64,000 nt of DNA from Yarrowia lipolytica. Lineage: Eukaryota > Ascomycota > Dipodascomycetes > Dipodascales. Below are positions 53,555-63,339 of this stretch, piece after piece. Every line of letters starts with the position of its first letter. Position 1 is the first letter of the stretch. Under the pieces are notes generated by a model. That model saw nothing but the letters and a program-made list of their open reading frames with translations. It did not search any database and was not told the DNA's origin. A program made the position numbers and the translations under genes. The stretch is taken from assembly GCF_001761485.1 (NCBI RefSeq), contig NC_090773.1, positions 1,240,001-1,304,000 of the forward strand, in the 5' to 3' direction.

Positions 53555-53682
53555 TGTGTGTTATTGGTCTATCGTTTGAACGAATGTAAAAAAGAAGCAC
53601 CTATTTCCAGGACCGACCAGGGTTCTCCCAAAAGGTTAAGCTTTGAAAAATTGGGACTGTTTTTTCCAGATTCGCTCACGCG

Positions 53683-53690
53683 CACGTGAC
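53683..53690. promoter_or_regulatory. CACGTGAC box upstream of RPL23
   Basis: An E-box of the Cbf1 type about 130 bp upstream of the RPL23 ATG. Cbf1-like sites regulate ribosomal protein genes in Candida albicans and relatives; the same use here is inference. Confidence 0.5.
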
Positions 53691-53723
53691 TCAATAGACT
53701 TGGTTGGGAGTGATATTTACAGG

Positions 53724-53731
53724 TTAGGGTT
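53724..53731. promoter_or_regulatory. TTAGGGTT box upstream of RPL23
   Basis: This matches the Tbf1/telomere-repeat class of sites (AACCCTAA on the other strand), 35 bp beyond the CACGTGAC box. The pair is known from ribosomal protein promoters of non-Saccharomyces yeasts. Confidence 0.5.
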
Positions 53732-55313
53732 GCTGGATTGGGATGGGAGAAACTACGAGCAAAACTGAATGTCACTGAACAGAGACAATGAAGATATGAA
53801 GATCCTAGATGATCAATAAGCACTTCAACCTGGTTGAAGTTCGGCAGGAAAACAGACATTATGTTCTTCTTTCGTCTCTTGGTGACTTGTATCGCAGTAT
53901 CAGTCGGACTTGCAACATCAACTAATAAGTCAACTATATATACTTTGAAGACTAGTACATACTGATGTGGAGGACAACAGCAAGGTACCAAAGCTACTCC
54001 CCCAACTTGTACTGATGGTCGGGAGTCATTCATGGAGTTTTTAATGCTCTATATACCTTCTTCGATCCAGCAGGTTGTCCGCAGACGTCCTGTGACCACC
54101 GGGGAAGGGGGAGCGGAGGAACTGTGAAGATGTTCGAGAGTCTAGAAATGCCAGCGCTTGTAGTCACTGTTTGCAGTTGATGATCTAGATTCTCATTGGA
54201 TATGTTTAGAAGAGCTATATGAGTTGCCAACATATGCCTGGAAAGACATTGTTGCTGTTTCTGTTGACCCCTACTGCCTATACCTGACATTGACATATCT
54301 ATGTCAACAATAAGACATTAAAGAGATTAGTTGAGTTGTTACATGGAAAATTCCTTGGAAGTCTCACCTCAAGATGACCCATTCCAAAAGCCATGAGACC
54401 CTGACATTGAAAAGGAGTCATTAATTCACCCAGAAATGGTTTAATGGGTGTCCGAAGTCTGTGCAAGTACTTGGTTCTTGTTCAGAACAAGTTTTATGGT
54501 CCTGTGTGAAAGAAGCTACCATTCCATGCTTAGAAGTGCCTATATCCAGACTTGAGCACCTCAAAATGAATGGGTAGTAGTACCAATTGAATCAGTATGA
54601 GATTATGAGTCGATTGATATAATTTTTTATATCAAGCCATCCTACAAGTAGTAAAGACTTCAAAAACCACACCATGCACTCCATCGTTGTGCGCACACCA
54701 CTGACACTTGCGAGACACTGAGAGATGAGCTGACGTGAATGGGGCGATACATAGGGATTATTCGCAAGCGAAATGGTGGATTTATATTGTTGCCATGAAC
54801 CGGTCTCTCGCAAGTACTCAAACTCGAACAGGACCTGAAAACAAGAAACAGCAGTGCTTTCAACAGTTTCCTGGGGGGGAAAGAATGTCCCTTCAAGAAT
54901 ATATGTCCCTTCAAGGTGACTTGCTGTTTACAATCCACACACGTGTATCTACACTTCGATCCAGTACGACAGCATATCAGTTTTCTTGGGCTCTACAGAC
55001 ATACTACCGATAATCGTACAAGTACCGTCTTCCGAACCCATACCTACAAGATCAAAGCTACAATTTTACGACGGGTTAAGTCCAGGAGCAGCTCCGAACT
55101 GGCTGGATAGAGTGGATGGAATCGCATAGAGTGCCAGGCTATCGCTTCAGTTCTTCAGTGTTAACTTTCGTGATCATATCACATCAGATCAGCAACACCA
55201 CAATGTGACCTCCAGCCCCCTCTCAGCCCCCATTTCCATTTAATCCCCTTGTCCATCTGTCCCCGCCCCTCCGTATGACATAAATATGTATTCAAACATG
55301 TAGCGCTCTAGCT
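53732..55313. other. intergenic between RPL23 promoter and NB2M 3' end
   Basis: About 1.6 kb of unremarkable sequence with CCTACAAGTAG near 54642 and several short frames on both strands. None looks like a protein gene. Confidence 0.6.
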
Positions 55314-55630
55314 CTAGTGGTGATGGTCGTCCTTCTTCTCAAAGAGAAACTTCTCGGCGGCCAGGTAGGCACCAAATGCAACGACAGCAATGCCGAATCC
55401 GGGAGCGGCGCCCTTGAATCGGTTAGCTCGGGTGAAGTTTGTCTGGTATCTCCAGGCCTCTCTGTTGTTAGTTCTGTGCAACATGTGGTCGTGTCTCCAG
55501 TGTTGGTGCTCGGAAAATCGATGCTTGAAACGTTCAGTGGGAAAACTCATGTTGAAATCGAGCCGCGTTGCCGCTTGCTCTGTGTTCGTACTCACCGTCG
55601 AGCCCAGGGGTCTTTTAATTGGGGAGCCAT
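55314..55630 (-). CDS. NB2M: complex I subunit NB2M (B12/NDUFB3 type)
   Basis: A spliced gene: exon 1 55630-55596 (MAPQLKDPWAR plus two bases), intron 55595-55462 (134 nt, GTGAGT to AACTAACAACAG), exon 2 55461-55314, giving 60 residues. The joined protein has the B12/NDUFB3 pattern: DPWARREAWRYQ, then TNFTRANRFKGAAPGFGI, one membrane segment (about 29-48: GFGIAVVAFGAYLAAEKFLF) and a DDHHH tail. It is an accessory subunit of the membrane arm of NADH:ubiquinone oxidoreductase, in the inner mitochondrial membrane. A longer unspliced frame from 55595 begins inside the intron and has no ATG. Y. lipolytica is a standard complex I model; the size agrees with what I recall of NB2M. Confidence 0.93.
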
Positions 55631-56439
55631 TGTGATATGTTGTGTTGGTCTGTGATGCACCGACTAAAGTTGTACTTGATTATGTATTGAATTCTATTGG
55701 CCCGTTGATAGGTTATGAGTGAGTGGGAATATGTGAGGAGGAAAAACTTTGGGGAGCTGGTATGGACCTGCAAGTAGTGAGTTATATTGTGCGGGAGGCG
55801 ATTTTGGAGGTATTTAATTGACTACCGTTTGATTATATACTCAAGAGTACCAAGCACGAGGTTTTTGTAACTTCTAGAAAGAAAAAAAAGGGGGGAAAAA
55901 GAATTAATAATAACGATAATATATATAAAAAGAATTATTCTGATGGTTGTAGCAACGTTTGGAATTGGCAACGATCATAATCAGCGACAGCCTTTTTTAT
56001 TTATTTATTTTGTATCCACTTTTTAATTTTAATTTATTTTTCAAATAATAACATAATACTTTTTTCAATTTTTCAATTACAATAATATTGTCAACTAAAA
56101 TGGTTGCTACATACTTAGATTATACTTTAGAGTGGAAGCTTCTAGACGGTCACGTTATGTGTGTTCGATAAAAGAGTGTGGTAGTGCCCTTGAGACGGTA
56201 GAAAGGACCAAATTGCATTCTGAAACAGTTTTAAAGCCGCAAACAGCATCTCTTACCCCTCTGGCGCCGTGCGCTCTTCCATCTATAGCTCCACTTGTGC
56301 ACTCGTCATGTATGCAAGGATGACACTTCTGATAGAGTTCGTAGATAGATCAGTGCTTGAAAAGATCACAGAAAGGAGCGCCATACCGGTATAAGACCAC
56401 AAGCGCATCTTGTTGCTTTCTTTCTCTCTCCACCAACAC
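55631..56439. other. intergenic with very AT-rich core
   Basis: About 0.8 kb between divergent genes NB2M and the NFX1-type gene. The block at about 55870-56110 is strongly AT-rich, with repeated TTTATT words. No gene is seen. Confidence 0.65.
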
Positions 56440-58896
56440 ATGTCCAACAACAGTCTAGGCGCCATACCAGCTTCGGATTCCGAGTCTGACGGTGTTTATG
56501 AACAAACAGCAAGCGAATTCGAGTCTGAAATTGAACTAGAAACCAACGAAAATGAGCATGAAAACAACAACGCCGAGTCTGTGGCGTTAGAAGATCTTTG
56601 TCTGAATGGAGCGGCTTCCGAAGTTCCTTCTCTAGAGCAGAACGACGAAAACGACGTTTCAGACGTTTCAGAGGAAGATGACTCAGATGCCCACTCAGAA
56701 ACCTCCTTCCAAGACATAACAGACCAGCTGATCGCCGAGATTTCTGCCGGCGAGTACCCGTGCCTCATTTGTACGGAAGATATCACACCCAAGTCCAAGA
56801 TCTGGAACTGTCCTACCTGCTACAGAGTCTACGATATTGACTGCATCAGTGACTGGGCCGGCCGAGGTCTCAAGGCTCCCATCCCGCCTGGAGAAGCCAA
56901 CAAGAACAAGAGACCCAACTGGAAATGTCCCTCGTGTAATGGCGCGTTCGAGAAACAGCCCAAAACATACACCTGTTGGTGTGGCAAGGTGCAGGATCCG
57001 TTCGTCAACGAACTGGTACCTCACTCTTGCGGCCAGACTTGCGGTCAATCAATCGATTGTGTCCATGGCTGCTCGTCAGCGTGCCACCCAGGACCCCATG
57101 TTGAATGCTCAGCCATGGGACCTGTTATGTCTTGTGCCTGTGGACGATCTAGACGTCAGTGGCCCTGTGTGCTTACTCCTTACAAAGGCTGGAGCTGCGA
57201 GGTTGTCTGTGGCGAAATCATGCCCTGTGGAGAACACACGTGTTCGCGCCAGTGCCACACAGGTCTCTGTTCGGTCTGTGTGGAAACTACTCCTGCCAAA
57301 TGTTTCTGTGGAAAGACTGAGAAGAATATCACGTGTCATATGGACGAGGAGATGCAGAACCAGAACGGTCGGTACTCGTGCGAAGATGTCTGTGACACAC
57401 TGTTTGACTGTGGTATTCACAAGTGTGAAGAAATCTGTCATCCGTTTGTCTCCCATGAATGTCCTCTAATCCCCTCCAGACAGACTCACTGTTACTGTGG
57501 CCAAACCAAGAATGAAGATCTGGGCATTGAGCGGACTAAATGTACAGATGCAGTGCCCACGTGTTCTCTGACGTGCTCTAAAACCCTCTCTTCTTGTGAC
57601 CACAAGTGTCCCCAAAAATGTCACTCTGGAGACTGTCCTCCTTGCAAGGAAACAGTCAAGATGCACTGCTCCTGTGGCAGGCAGACCTTCTCTGTTCCCT
57701 GCGGCACCTCAGAAACCCCCAAGTGTACCCACAAGTGCGCAGCTCTCCTGTCGTGCAGAAAACACTACTGCATGGACGAGTGTTGTGAATGGGAGGCTGT
57801 GGCTATCCAGCGAGAGAAGCAACGCAAGAAAACAGGCGCACAGATCCCTGTCGAAGAGCCCAAGCATCATTGTGAAAAGAACTGTAACCGACTCCTCAAA
57901 TGTGGCATCCACAGGTGTCCAGATAGATGCCACTCAGGAGCCTGTAAGCCCTGCATGCAGGCCACCTCCTGGGACGACGTCAACTGTCCCTGCGGCCGAA
58001 CTACCACCTACGCTCCTATCCGGTGTGGCACTGCTCTCGAGGTGTGTGCTTGGCCCTGTGAACGAGATCCTCCCTGTGGACATCGACGTATCCAACACAC
58101 GTGCCACAGCGACTCGGAGCCTTGTCCTCCCTGTCCGGTGCTCATGAACAAACCCTGTCAGTGCGGAAAGAGCACCGTGAAGGGTGTTCGATGTTTCCAG
58201 ACCCAGGTCACGTGTTCTCAAACCTGTGGAGAGCTGCTAGCGTGTGGAGTTCACAAGTGCTCGAAACACTGCCACGTACCCGGCGAGTGTGAAGAGTGCA
58301 CCCACGGTTGTGGCAAGACTCTCAGCTGCGGTCACGTGTGTAAGGCTCCTTGTCACGCTCCTTTCCCCTGCGACGAGTCTGAACTGTGCAAGGAGAAGGT
58401 CGAGGTCACGTGCGAGTGCGGCAATATTGTTGAGGAGCGTGAGTGCGGTGGTTCCAAGTCAACCAAGCGGCATGAGGAGGAGCTTCCCTGTTCGGCCGAC
58501 TGTTACAACAAACAGCGACTCAAGAACATGGCTGGAGCTTTGGATATCGCTGTGACACGATCGGGTGAGCGAGTCATTGACTATGCGGCCATCATGTTTG
58601 AATACCCCGAGGAAATCATTGACTTTTACAGACAGGAGCCGTCATTTTGCATTGAGATGGAGCAAAAGATTGCAGCTCTGGTGAACGATGAGTCGAAGAA
58701 GGTTCTGAGGTTCCCGCCCATGCACACAGCTCAACGAGCATTCTTGCACCAGCTGGCTGAGGTATACGGCTTTACCTCCATTAGTCAAGATCCTGAGCCG
58801 TATAGATCTGTTTCGATTATGCAGAACTTTCCCTACGCCGCCAAGCCTCCTATCACCATCAGGGATTGTGTCATGAGGAGAAACAGCTCTGTCTAG
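56440..58896 (+). CDS. FAP1: NFX1-type zinc-finger protein (Fap1 family)
   Basis: An 818-residue Cys-rich protein. The first ~95 residues are acidic and Ser/Glu-rich. A RING/PHD-like finger follows (about 104-165: CLICTEDITPKSKIWNCPTC, DIDCISDWAGRG, WKCPSC). A long array of NFX1-type Cys/His fingers runs from about 180 to 690, with repeats such as CGEHTCSRQCHTGLCSVC, CDHKCPQKCHSGDCPPC and CGIHRCPDRCHSGACKPC. The C-terminal R3H domain is near 750-800 (LRFPPMHTAQRAFLHQLAEV). Human NFX1 is a transcription repressor and E3 ligase. S. cerevisiae Fap1 (965 residues) binds the rapamycin target Fpr1. Role here follows the family. The ATG at 56440 follows CAACAC. Confidence 0.93.
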   Translation: MSNNSLGAIPASDSESDGVYEQTASEFESEIELETNENEHENNNAESVALEDLCLNGAASEVPSLEQNDENDVSDVSEEDDSDAHSETSFQDITDQLIAEISAGEYPCLICTEDITPKSKIWNCPTCYRVYDIDCISDWAGRGLKAPIPPGEANKNKRPNWKCPSCNGAFEKQPKTYTCWCGKVQDPFVNELVPHSCGQTCGQSIDCVHGCSSACHPGPHVECSAMGPVMSCACGRSRRQWPCVLTPYKGWSCEVVCGEIMPCGEHTCSRQCHTGLCSVCVETTPAKCFCGKTEKNITCHMDEEMQNQNGRYSCEDVCDTLFDCGIHKCEEICHPFVSHECPLIPSRQTHCYCGQTKNEDLGIERTKCTDAVPTCSLTCSKTLSSCDHKCPQKCHSGDCPPCKETVKMHCSCGRQTFSVPCGTSETPKCTHKCAALLSCRKHYCMDECCEWEAVAIQREKQRKKTGAQIPVEEPKHHCEKNCNRLLKCGIHRCPDRCHSGACKPCMQATSWDDVNCPCGRTTTYAPIRCGTALEVCAWPCERDPPCGHRRIQHTCHSDSEPCPPCPVLMNKPCQCGKSTVKGVRCFQTQVTCSQTCGELLACGVHKCSKHCHVPGECEECTHGCGKTLSCGHVCKAPCHAPFPCDESELCKEKVEVTCECGNIVEERECGGSKSTKRHEEELPCSADCYNKQRLKNMAGALDIAVTRSGERVIDYAAIMFEYPEEIIDFYRQEPSFCIEMEQKIAALVNDESKKVLRFPPMHTAQRAFLHQLAEVYGFTSISQDPEPYRSVSIMQNFPYAAKPPITIRDCVMRRNSSV

Positions 58897-59676
58897 CTGC
58901 GGAAGAGATGCGAAGGAGCTCTGTAGCAGCGCATACAAAAAAAAACTCTTTGCTCTGTCTACCAGCAGCAACTGCAGGTCATAGCTCTGTCCACTTTGTA
59001 ACAGCTTGTACTTGTATATGCATTAATAAATTGATATTTATAACTGACTGTATTCTAACTACATCACCGTTACGTAACAGTCGCCTGCTTGTTCCTCCTT
59101 TGGTTTTTGAGCTTCTTGAGGAAGGGCATGTCTTGATTATCAGAGCTTTTTTTACTTAGATTTATTTGAAGGAAAAAATTAACTGATGGTGCAAAGTGAG
59201 TGTTCCTGAGATGGTGGCAACACACGCAGTCTATAAAATGATGTTTCAATGGATGCTGTTTGAAATTAAATGTTTTTTGTTTGACCTTTCTGTATATTAT
59301 CAATGGGAAATTCCACTTCATGTGAAAACTGAGATCTTCAACTTACTTAGCTTTAGTTGAAGTCTACAGTGTACCATCATGCCCCCCCCCTCAAATATAA
59401 TTCCAGTAATACTGGAGTCGGGCAAGCAAATGTAGAGACACTACTAACACCGTGAAATGGCTAAAAAGGAATGGAGCAACTATTGGCCTCATTAATCTCC
59501 ACCATTGAATACATTTGCTGCTCTTTACATCCGCTTCTATCTTTTATTTGGCTATATAAATAACTCACCACCTCGCCTCGAACCCACAACCTCCCCCATT
59601 ACCCCGGATCTTATCACAGTTTGATTGCAGTATAGCGCCAGCCCCATCCAACCCATCCAAAACCACCACCGCCGCC
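58897..59676. other. intergenic upstream of GTR2
   Basis: About 0.8 kb. A run of C lies near 59382-59390 and a TATA at 59553. No gene is seen. Confidence 0.6.
59553..59562 (+). promoter_or_regulatory. TATA box of GTR2
   Basis: TATATAAATA about 115-124 bp upstream of the GTR2 ATG. Confidence 0.55.
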
Positions 59677-60654
59677 ATGTCCGAAACAGCCATCATCAAC
59701 GTGTCGTCGTTGGACCGTCCCAAGGTCCTTCTGATGGGTCTCCGGCGGTCCGGCAAGTCGTCCATCTGTAAAGTCGTCTTCCACAACATGCAGCCTCTCG
59801 ACACTCTGTATATTGAGTCCACTTCCAAGCCTGTTGAAGAGGAGTTCAACTCGCTGATCGATTTCAGCGTGCAGGAGCTGCCCGGCCAGCTCAATTTCTT
59901 CGAGCCCGACCAATACATTGACTCTGATCGGCTCTTTCAAAACGTCGGGGCTCTGGTCTACGTGATTGACTCTCAGGACGAGTATCTCAACGCTCTATCC
60001 AACCTGCACAACATCATCGAGTACGCCTTCAAGATCAACCCGGACATCAACGTGGAGGTGCTGATCCACAAAGTCGATGGCCTCAGTGAGGACTTCCGTC
60101 TCGATACCCAGAGAGATATCATGCAACGAGTGTCAGACGAACTGGTAGACGCTCGGCTGGACGACGGAGATGTCAAGCTCAACTTCCACCTCACGTCCAT
60201 TTTCGACCACTCCATCTACGAGGCGTTCAGTCGAATCATCCAAAAACTGATTCCTGAACTCCCGGTGTTTGAAAATCTGCTCAACGTTCTGTGTTCACAT
60301 TCGCTGTTTGAAAAGGTGTTTCTCTTCGACGTCAACTCGAAGATCTACGTAGCTACAGACTCATCGCCCGTCGATAACCAGACTTACGAGGTGTGCACGG
60401 ACTTTATTGACGTCGCTGTCGATCTGGACAATCTGTATGAGAATGGATCGGACTCAAAGAGCTCGGAAAACACCCTCAAGTGTGTGTCCAAGCTGCAAAA
60501 CGGAGTCACGTTGCATCTGCATCAAATGGTCAAGGGTCTGGCTCTGGTGGGTCTGATCAGAAAGGAGAATGGCCAAAAGATGGCCCTGGTGGACTACAAC
60601 GTCCAGGTTTTCCGCGAAGGACTGGAGCGAATCTGGGGGATAAACAAAAAGTAA
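59677..60654 (+). CDS. GTR2: Rag-family GTPase Gtr2 (RagC/D type)
   Basis: A 325-residue Rag GTPase. In yeast and animals Gtr2 pairs with Gtr1 on the vacuole or lysosome and signals amino-acid supply to TORC1, tethered by the EGO/Ragulator complex. Motifs: P-loop LLMGLRRSGKSSICKVVFHN (about 18-37), ELPGQLNFF in the switch II position, and HKVDGLSEDFR for base recognition, where RagC/D also has HK rather than NK. The C-terminal roadblock-like half (about 190-325) carries FLFDVNSKIYVATDSSPVD and YEVCTDFIDVAVDL. Gtr1 is unlikely because of the HKVD and the RRSGKSS loop, which are Gtr2-like. Length is near S. cerevisiae Gtr2 (341). Confidence 0.94.
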   Translation: MSETAIINVSSLDRPKVLLMGLRRSGKSSICKVVFHNMQPLDTLYIESTSKPVEEEFNSLIDFSVQELPGQLNFFEPDQYIDSDRLFQNVGALVYVIDSQDEYLNALSNLHNIIEYAFKINPDINVEVLIHKVDGLSEDFRLDTQRDIMQRVSDELVDARLDDGDVKLNFHLTSIFDHSIYEAFSRIIQKLIPELPVFENLLNVLCSHSLFEKVFLFDVNSKIYVATDSSPVDNQTYEVCTDFIDVAVDLDNLYENGSDSKSSENTLKCVSKLQNGVTLHLHQMVKGLALVGLIRKENGQKMALVDYNVQVFREGLERIWGINKK

Positions 60655-60805
60655 ATGCATTGCACAAACCATCCATAGATATAATTTATTGTCACATATA
60701 AGTTAGTGTGTTCTTTATGAGCTTTCTGAAGCATTCTAACAAAGGGCTGTAGGAAAGAAGAGCTCCTTGGATAGAGACCTTTGAGAGACAGATGCTTTTC
60801 CGCCT

Positions 60806-61327
60806 TTATTTGTTGTCAATACCATCTCCCTGCTTCGCAACTTCCCTCTGAATGTCATACTCCACGCCCTTGCATTGTTCCTTGATCACTGCACTATCTT
60901 CCTGAGTCAACACCCTTGGAAGAAAAGTGATGACCGGCCGTGTCTGAGTCTGCAAGAACCTCGCATCATTACGCATCTTCTCGTGTCGTTTCGTCATCTC
61001 CAGTTTCTTGCGTTCCCTCCTTTTGCGTAAGATTGTTTCCTTAAGAGCCTGACTCTCCTGAGATCCCTGGTTGGCCCTCCTGTTCCGTATCCGTTGTTCA
61101 ATGTCTGATTTGGTCAAATCCGCACCTCGGTTTCCAGTCACTCCTTTCCTTGTCCCTGCTTTCCCTCCTTGGAGAGACCCCAGTAGATCACCCATCAAGC
61201 GTTTGCCTCTACTGGAGTCATCTCGAAGAGGTCTGGGGCGCAGATCGGGAGTTGTGTTTGTGCTCATGCTAGTATCGCAACCAACCACGGTGTCTTCAGA
61301 AGAAGCCCTTGTGCTCTTTTCACTCAT
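60806..61327 (-). CDS. pinin/SDK/MemA-domain protein
   Basis: A 173-residue protein with the pinin core: SRGKRLMGDLLGSLQGGK (about 40-58), a basic coiled coil from about 75 to 130 (LKETILRKRRERKKLEMTKR, HEKMRNDARF), and the closing RPVITFLPRVLT with QEDSAVIKEQ. Animal pinin belongs to the exon-junction and splicing machinery in nuclear speckles; small fungal relatives likely act in splicing too, by inference. The protein is far shorter than human pinin and lacks its long Ser/Arg tail. The first ATG in frame is at 61327. The open frame reaches further upstream without an ATG, through a 9-bp repeat in the leader. Confidence 0.8.
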   Translation of the reverse strand: MSEKSTRASSEDTVVGCDTSMSTNTTPDLRPRPLRDDSSRGKRLMGDLLGSLQGGKAGTRKGVTGNRGADLTKSDIEQRIRNRRANQGSQESQALKETILRKRRERKKLEMTKRHEKMRNDARFLQTQTRPVITFLPRVLTQEDSAVIKEQCKGVEYDIQREVAKQGDGIDNK

Positions 61328-61352
61328 GCTAGAAGAATCGACTGTGGGTCTC

Positions 61353-61403
61353 TGTGTCACTGTATCACTGTGTCACTAAGTCGCCGTGTCGCCGTGTCGC
61401 TTG
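61353..61403. repeat. degenerate 9-bp tandem repeat
   Basis: About five units of a TGTCACTG / GCCGTGTC-like 9-bp motif lie 25 bp upstream of the pinin-family start, probably in its promoter or leader. Confidence 0.7.
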
Positions 61404-62092
61404 TGGATCTTGTATCACAGTGTGAGTCACTTGTGTGTCGTCTTCAGCCGCGTGGTGAGCTCAGTTGGTACCACTGTAGTGTAGTGTCGCTTTGGGTTCT
61501 TTCCTGACGTGACGTGGTTTACCCTGTCATTCGACGAAAGGGCTTCCTCTCCCCAACACCTGCGTACGCGATGTTGCACTTTTTTCCTCGAAAATCCTAC
61601 ATGCGAGCAAGCATCGAGATCCCGAACTTTATGTGAACGCCATTGAACTTTAGCCTAAGGAGAACAACCAATATATAGAGGCAATTCGAGCAAGCAAAGT
61701 GAAGGAAGAAAGACCTGGTTACCGGTTTATCATGTGGGACCACTGCGGGTTTGGAAAATCACGTGTTTCGCCTCTTCTGCGCTCTCTACGGTCACCCCTA
61801 CAAGAAAGCAAGCGCATCCTGATGCACACGCACCTCATCTCGAACCCACCGAATACGACTGCTGTGAAGCAAAAGTACGGAAGTGTAAAAAGCCGCCGTA
61901 ATTTGAGACATTTGGACCAAGCCCGACTGCGTGGAGAAGTCTGAGGTTGAATTTTTTCGATTTTCAATTTTCATGCACGTGACATGCTGTTTTATATGCC
62001 GTACTCGTACAAGTGGTCACTTTTCAGTTCAGATAGTCGCGTGCGGAACCTTACCTCTTACTCACTACTCATACCGGACACTCACAGATGCC
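61404..62092. other. divergent promoter region pinin-like / METTL16-like
   Basis: About 0.7 kb. It contains TCACGTG near 61757 and CACGTGAC at 61976-61983, the latter about 110 bp before the METTL16-like start. An 81-codon frame at 61699 is not protein-like. Confidence 0.6.
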
Positions 62093-63154
62093 ATGGAATG
62101 GATACACGAGATATCCGAGCTGAACCCGTTCATCAAAAACGGCGCGTTTGATTTCTCCACTGCCGAGGCAAACTGCGAATTCACAAAGGCGTCCCTGTTG
62201 AGGGATTACGGTCTGAAAGTTGAACTGGACCCTGCTAGACTGTGTCCTCGAGTACCCATTCGTGTAGCTTATGTTGAGTGGATTGGTGAGCTGATTCCAG
62301 AGACGCTGGAACCAAAGACAGTGACTGGACTCGATGTAGGCACAGGCACATCGTGTATCTATCCTTTATTGGCAGCCAAGATTTACGGATGGAACATGAT
62401 AGGCAGCGATATCGACGACAAGGCGGCTGAAACGGCTCAAAAAAATATTGAAAGGAATCCAGAAATTGAGAAATTGATCACCGTCAAGCATGTGAGTCCA
62501 CAAAGGGACTTCTTTGACTTCCCGAACATCACTTTCACAATGTGCAACCCTCCGTTCTATGCGTCGTTTGAGGAGATGGAAACCAGTCTGTCCAACAAGA
62601 CTAGCAGACCTGCCGGTGAATTAAAAGCTGCCCAAACAGAACTTATCACCACGGGTGGAGAACTCGGCTTCCTACAGCGCATGATAGGCGACTCGAAAAG
62701 ACACAAGGACATTCTCTGGTTCACGTCCATGGTGGGAAAGAAAGATACCATGGAAAAGGTGTGTGCTCAACTCAAGGAGGAGGAGATATATCACACGGTG
62801 GTTTCGAGACGCCCAGGAAAGACAAAACGATGGTTCATCGCCTGGACTTTCACTCCGACCGCAAAACACGAATGTGTGTCTGGAGACTACAGCTTGGGGG
62901 CTGTGGAGAAGGTGTTGATTAACAACGATGTCCCATATAAGAAGGTCAACACAAGCATTGTTGCACTTCCAAAAGGTGATATATGGAGCAGAAGGTACAA
63001 GAGGGCGAAACTGAGAAAGGACACAGTTGAACACCAGCAACAGTATGAGTTTCTGTTCACAGAAAAGACTCTAGTATGGAAACAGGGCACAGACAAGACT
63101 GTCTGGGACTCTTTTGGTTCGTGGATCGCAAGGAACCTGAAGGAGAATAAGTAA
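62093..63154 (+). CDS. METTL16-type RNA adenine methyltransferase
   Basis: A 353-residue member of the METTL16/RlmF family, which in animals and fission yeast makes N6-methyladenosine in U6 snRNA. Visible: an N-terminal module FDFSTAEANCEFTKASLLRD then YGLKVELDPARLCPRVPIRV, SAM motif I GLDVGTGTSCIYPLL (about 80), IGSDIDDKAAETAQKNIERN, the catalytic CNPPFYAS (about 149-156), a GGELGFLQRMI helix and the RRPGKTKRWFIAWTF strand. It lacks the long C-terminal RNA-binding region of human METTL16 (562 residues). The ATG at 62093 gives the expected N-terminus; an in-frame 54-codon upstream stretch is Cys-rich and unlike the family. S. cerevisiae has no homologue. Confidence 0.9.
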   Translation: MEWIHEISELNPFIKNGAFDFSTAEANCEFTKASLLRDYGLKVELDPARLCPRVPIRVAYVEWIGELIPETLEPKTVTGLDVGTGTSCIYPLLAAKIYGWNMIGSDIDDKAAETAQKNIERNPEIEKLITVKHVSPQRDFFDFPNITFTMCNPPFYASFEEMETSLSNKTSRPAGELKAAQTELITTGGELGFLQRMIGDSKRHKDILWFTSMVGKKDTMEKVCAQLKEEEIYHTVVSRRPGKTKRWFIAWTFTPTAKHECVSGDYSLGAVEKVLINNDVPYKKVNTSIVALPKGDIWSRRYKRAKLRKDTVEHQQQYEFLFTEKTLVWKQGTDKTVWDSFGSWIARNLKENK

Positions 63155-63339
63155 TGTGCATGATGCGATAAGTAATGGTGAGAGAAATGTTATTAGAAAG
63201 CGTATCAATCGACGCACAATCCCATGCTGTGTGAATGATACAAAAAATCTACTTTTTCTATATGTACCCCACAGCGCACCATCGCGAGAAGATCAGATAC
63301 AACACGACATGAAAAAATGTAGCGCTTAGATAACAAAAA
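63155..63339. other. short intergenic region
   Basis: The 3' flank of the METTL16-like gene. A T5 run on the reverse strand at 63335-63339 (CAAAAAG as written) follows the 5S copy. Confidence 0.6.

Noticed and set aside
55314-55595. 93-codon continuous frame for the complex I subunit
   Set aside because: It begins inside the intron at the GTG of the splice donor, with no ATG. The spliced 60-residue form fits the family.
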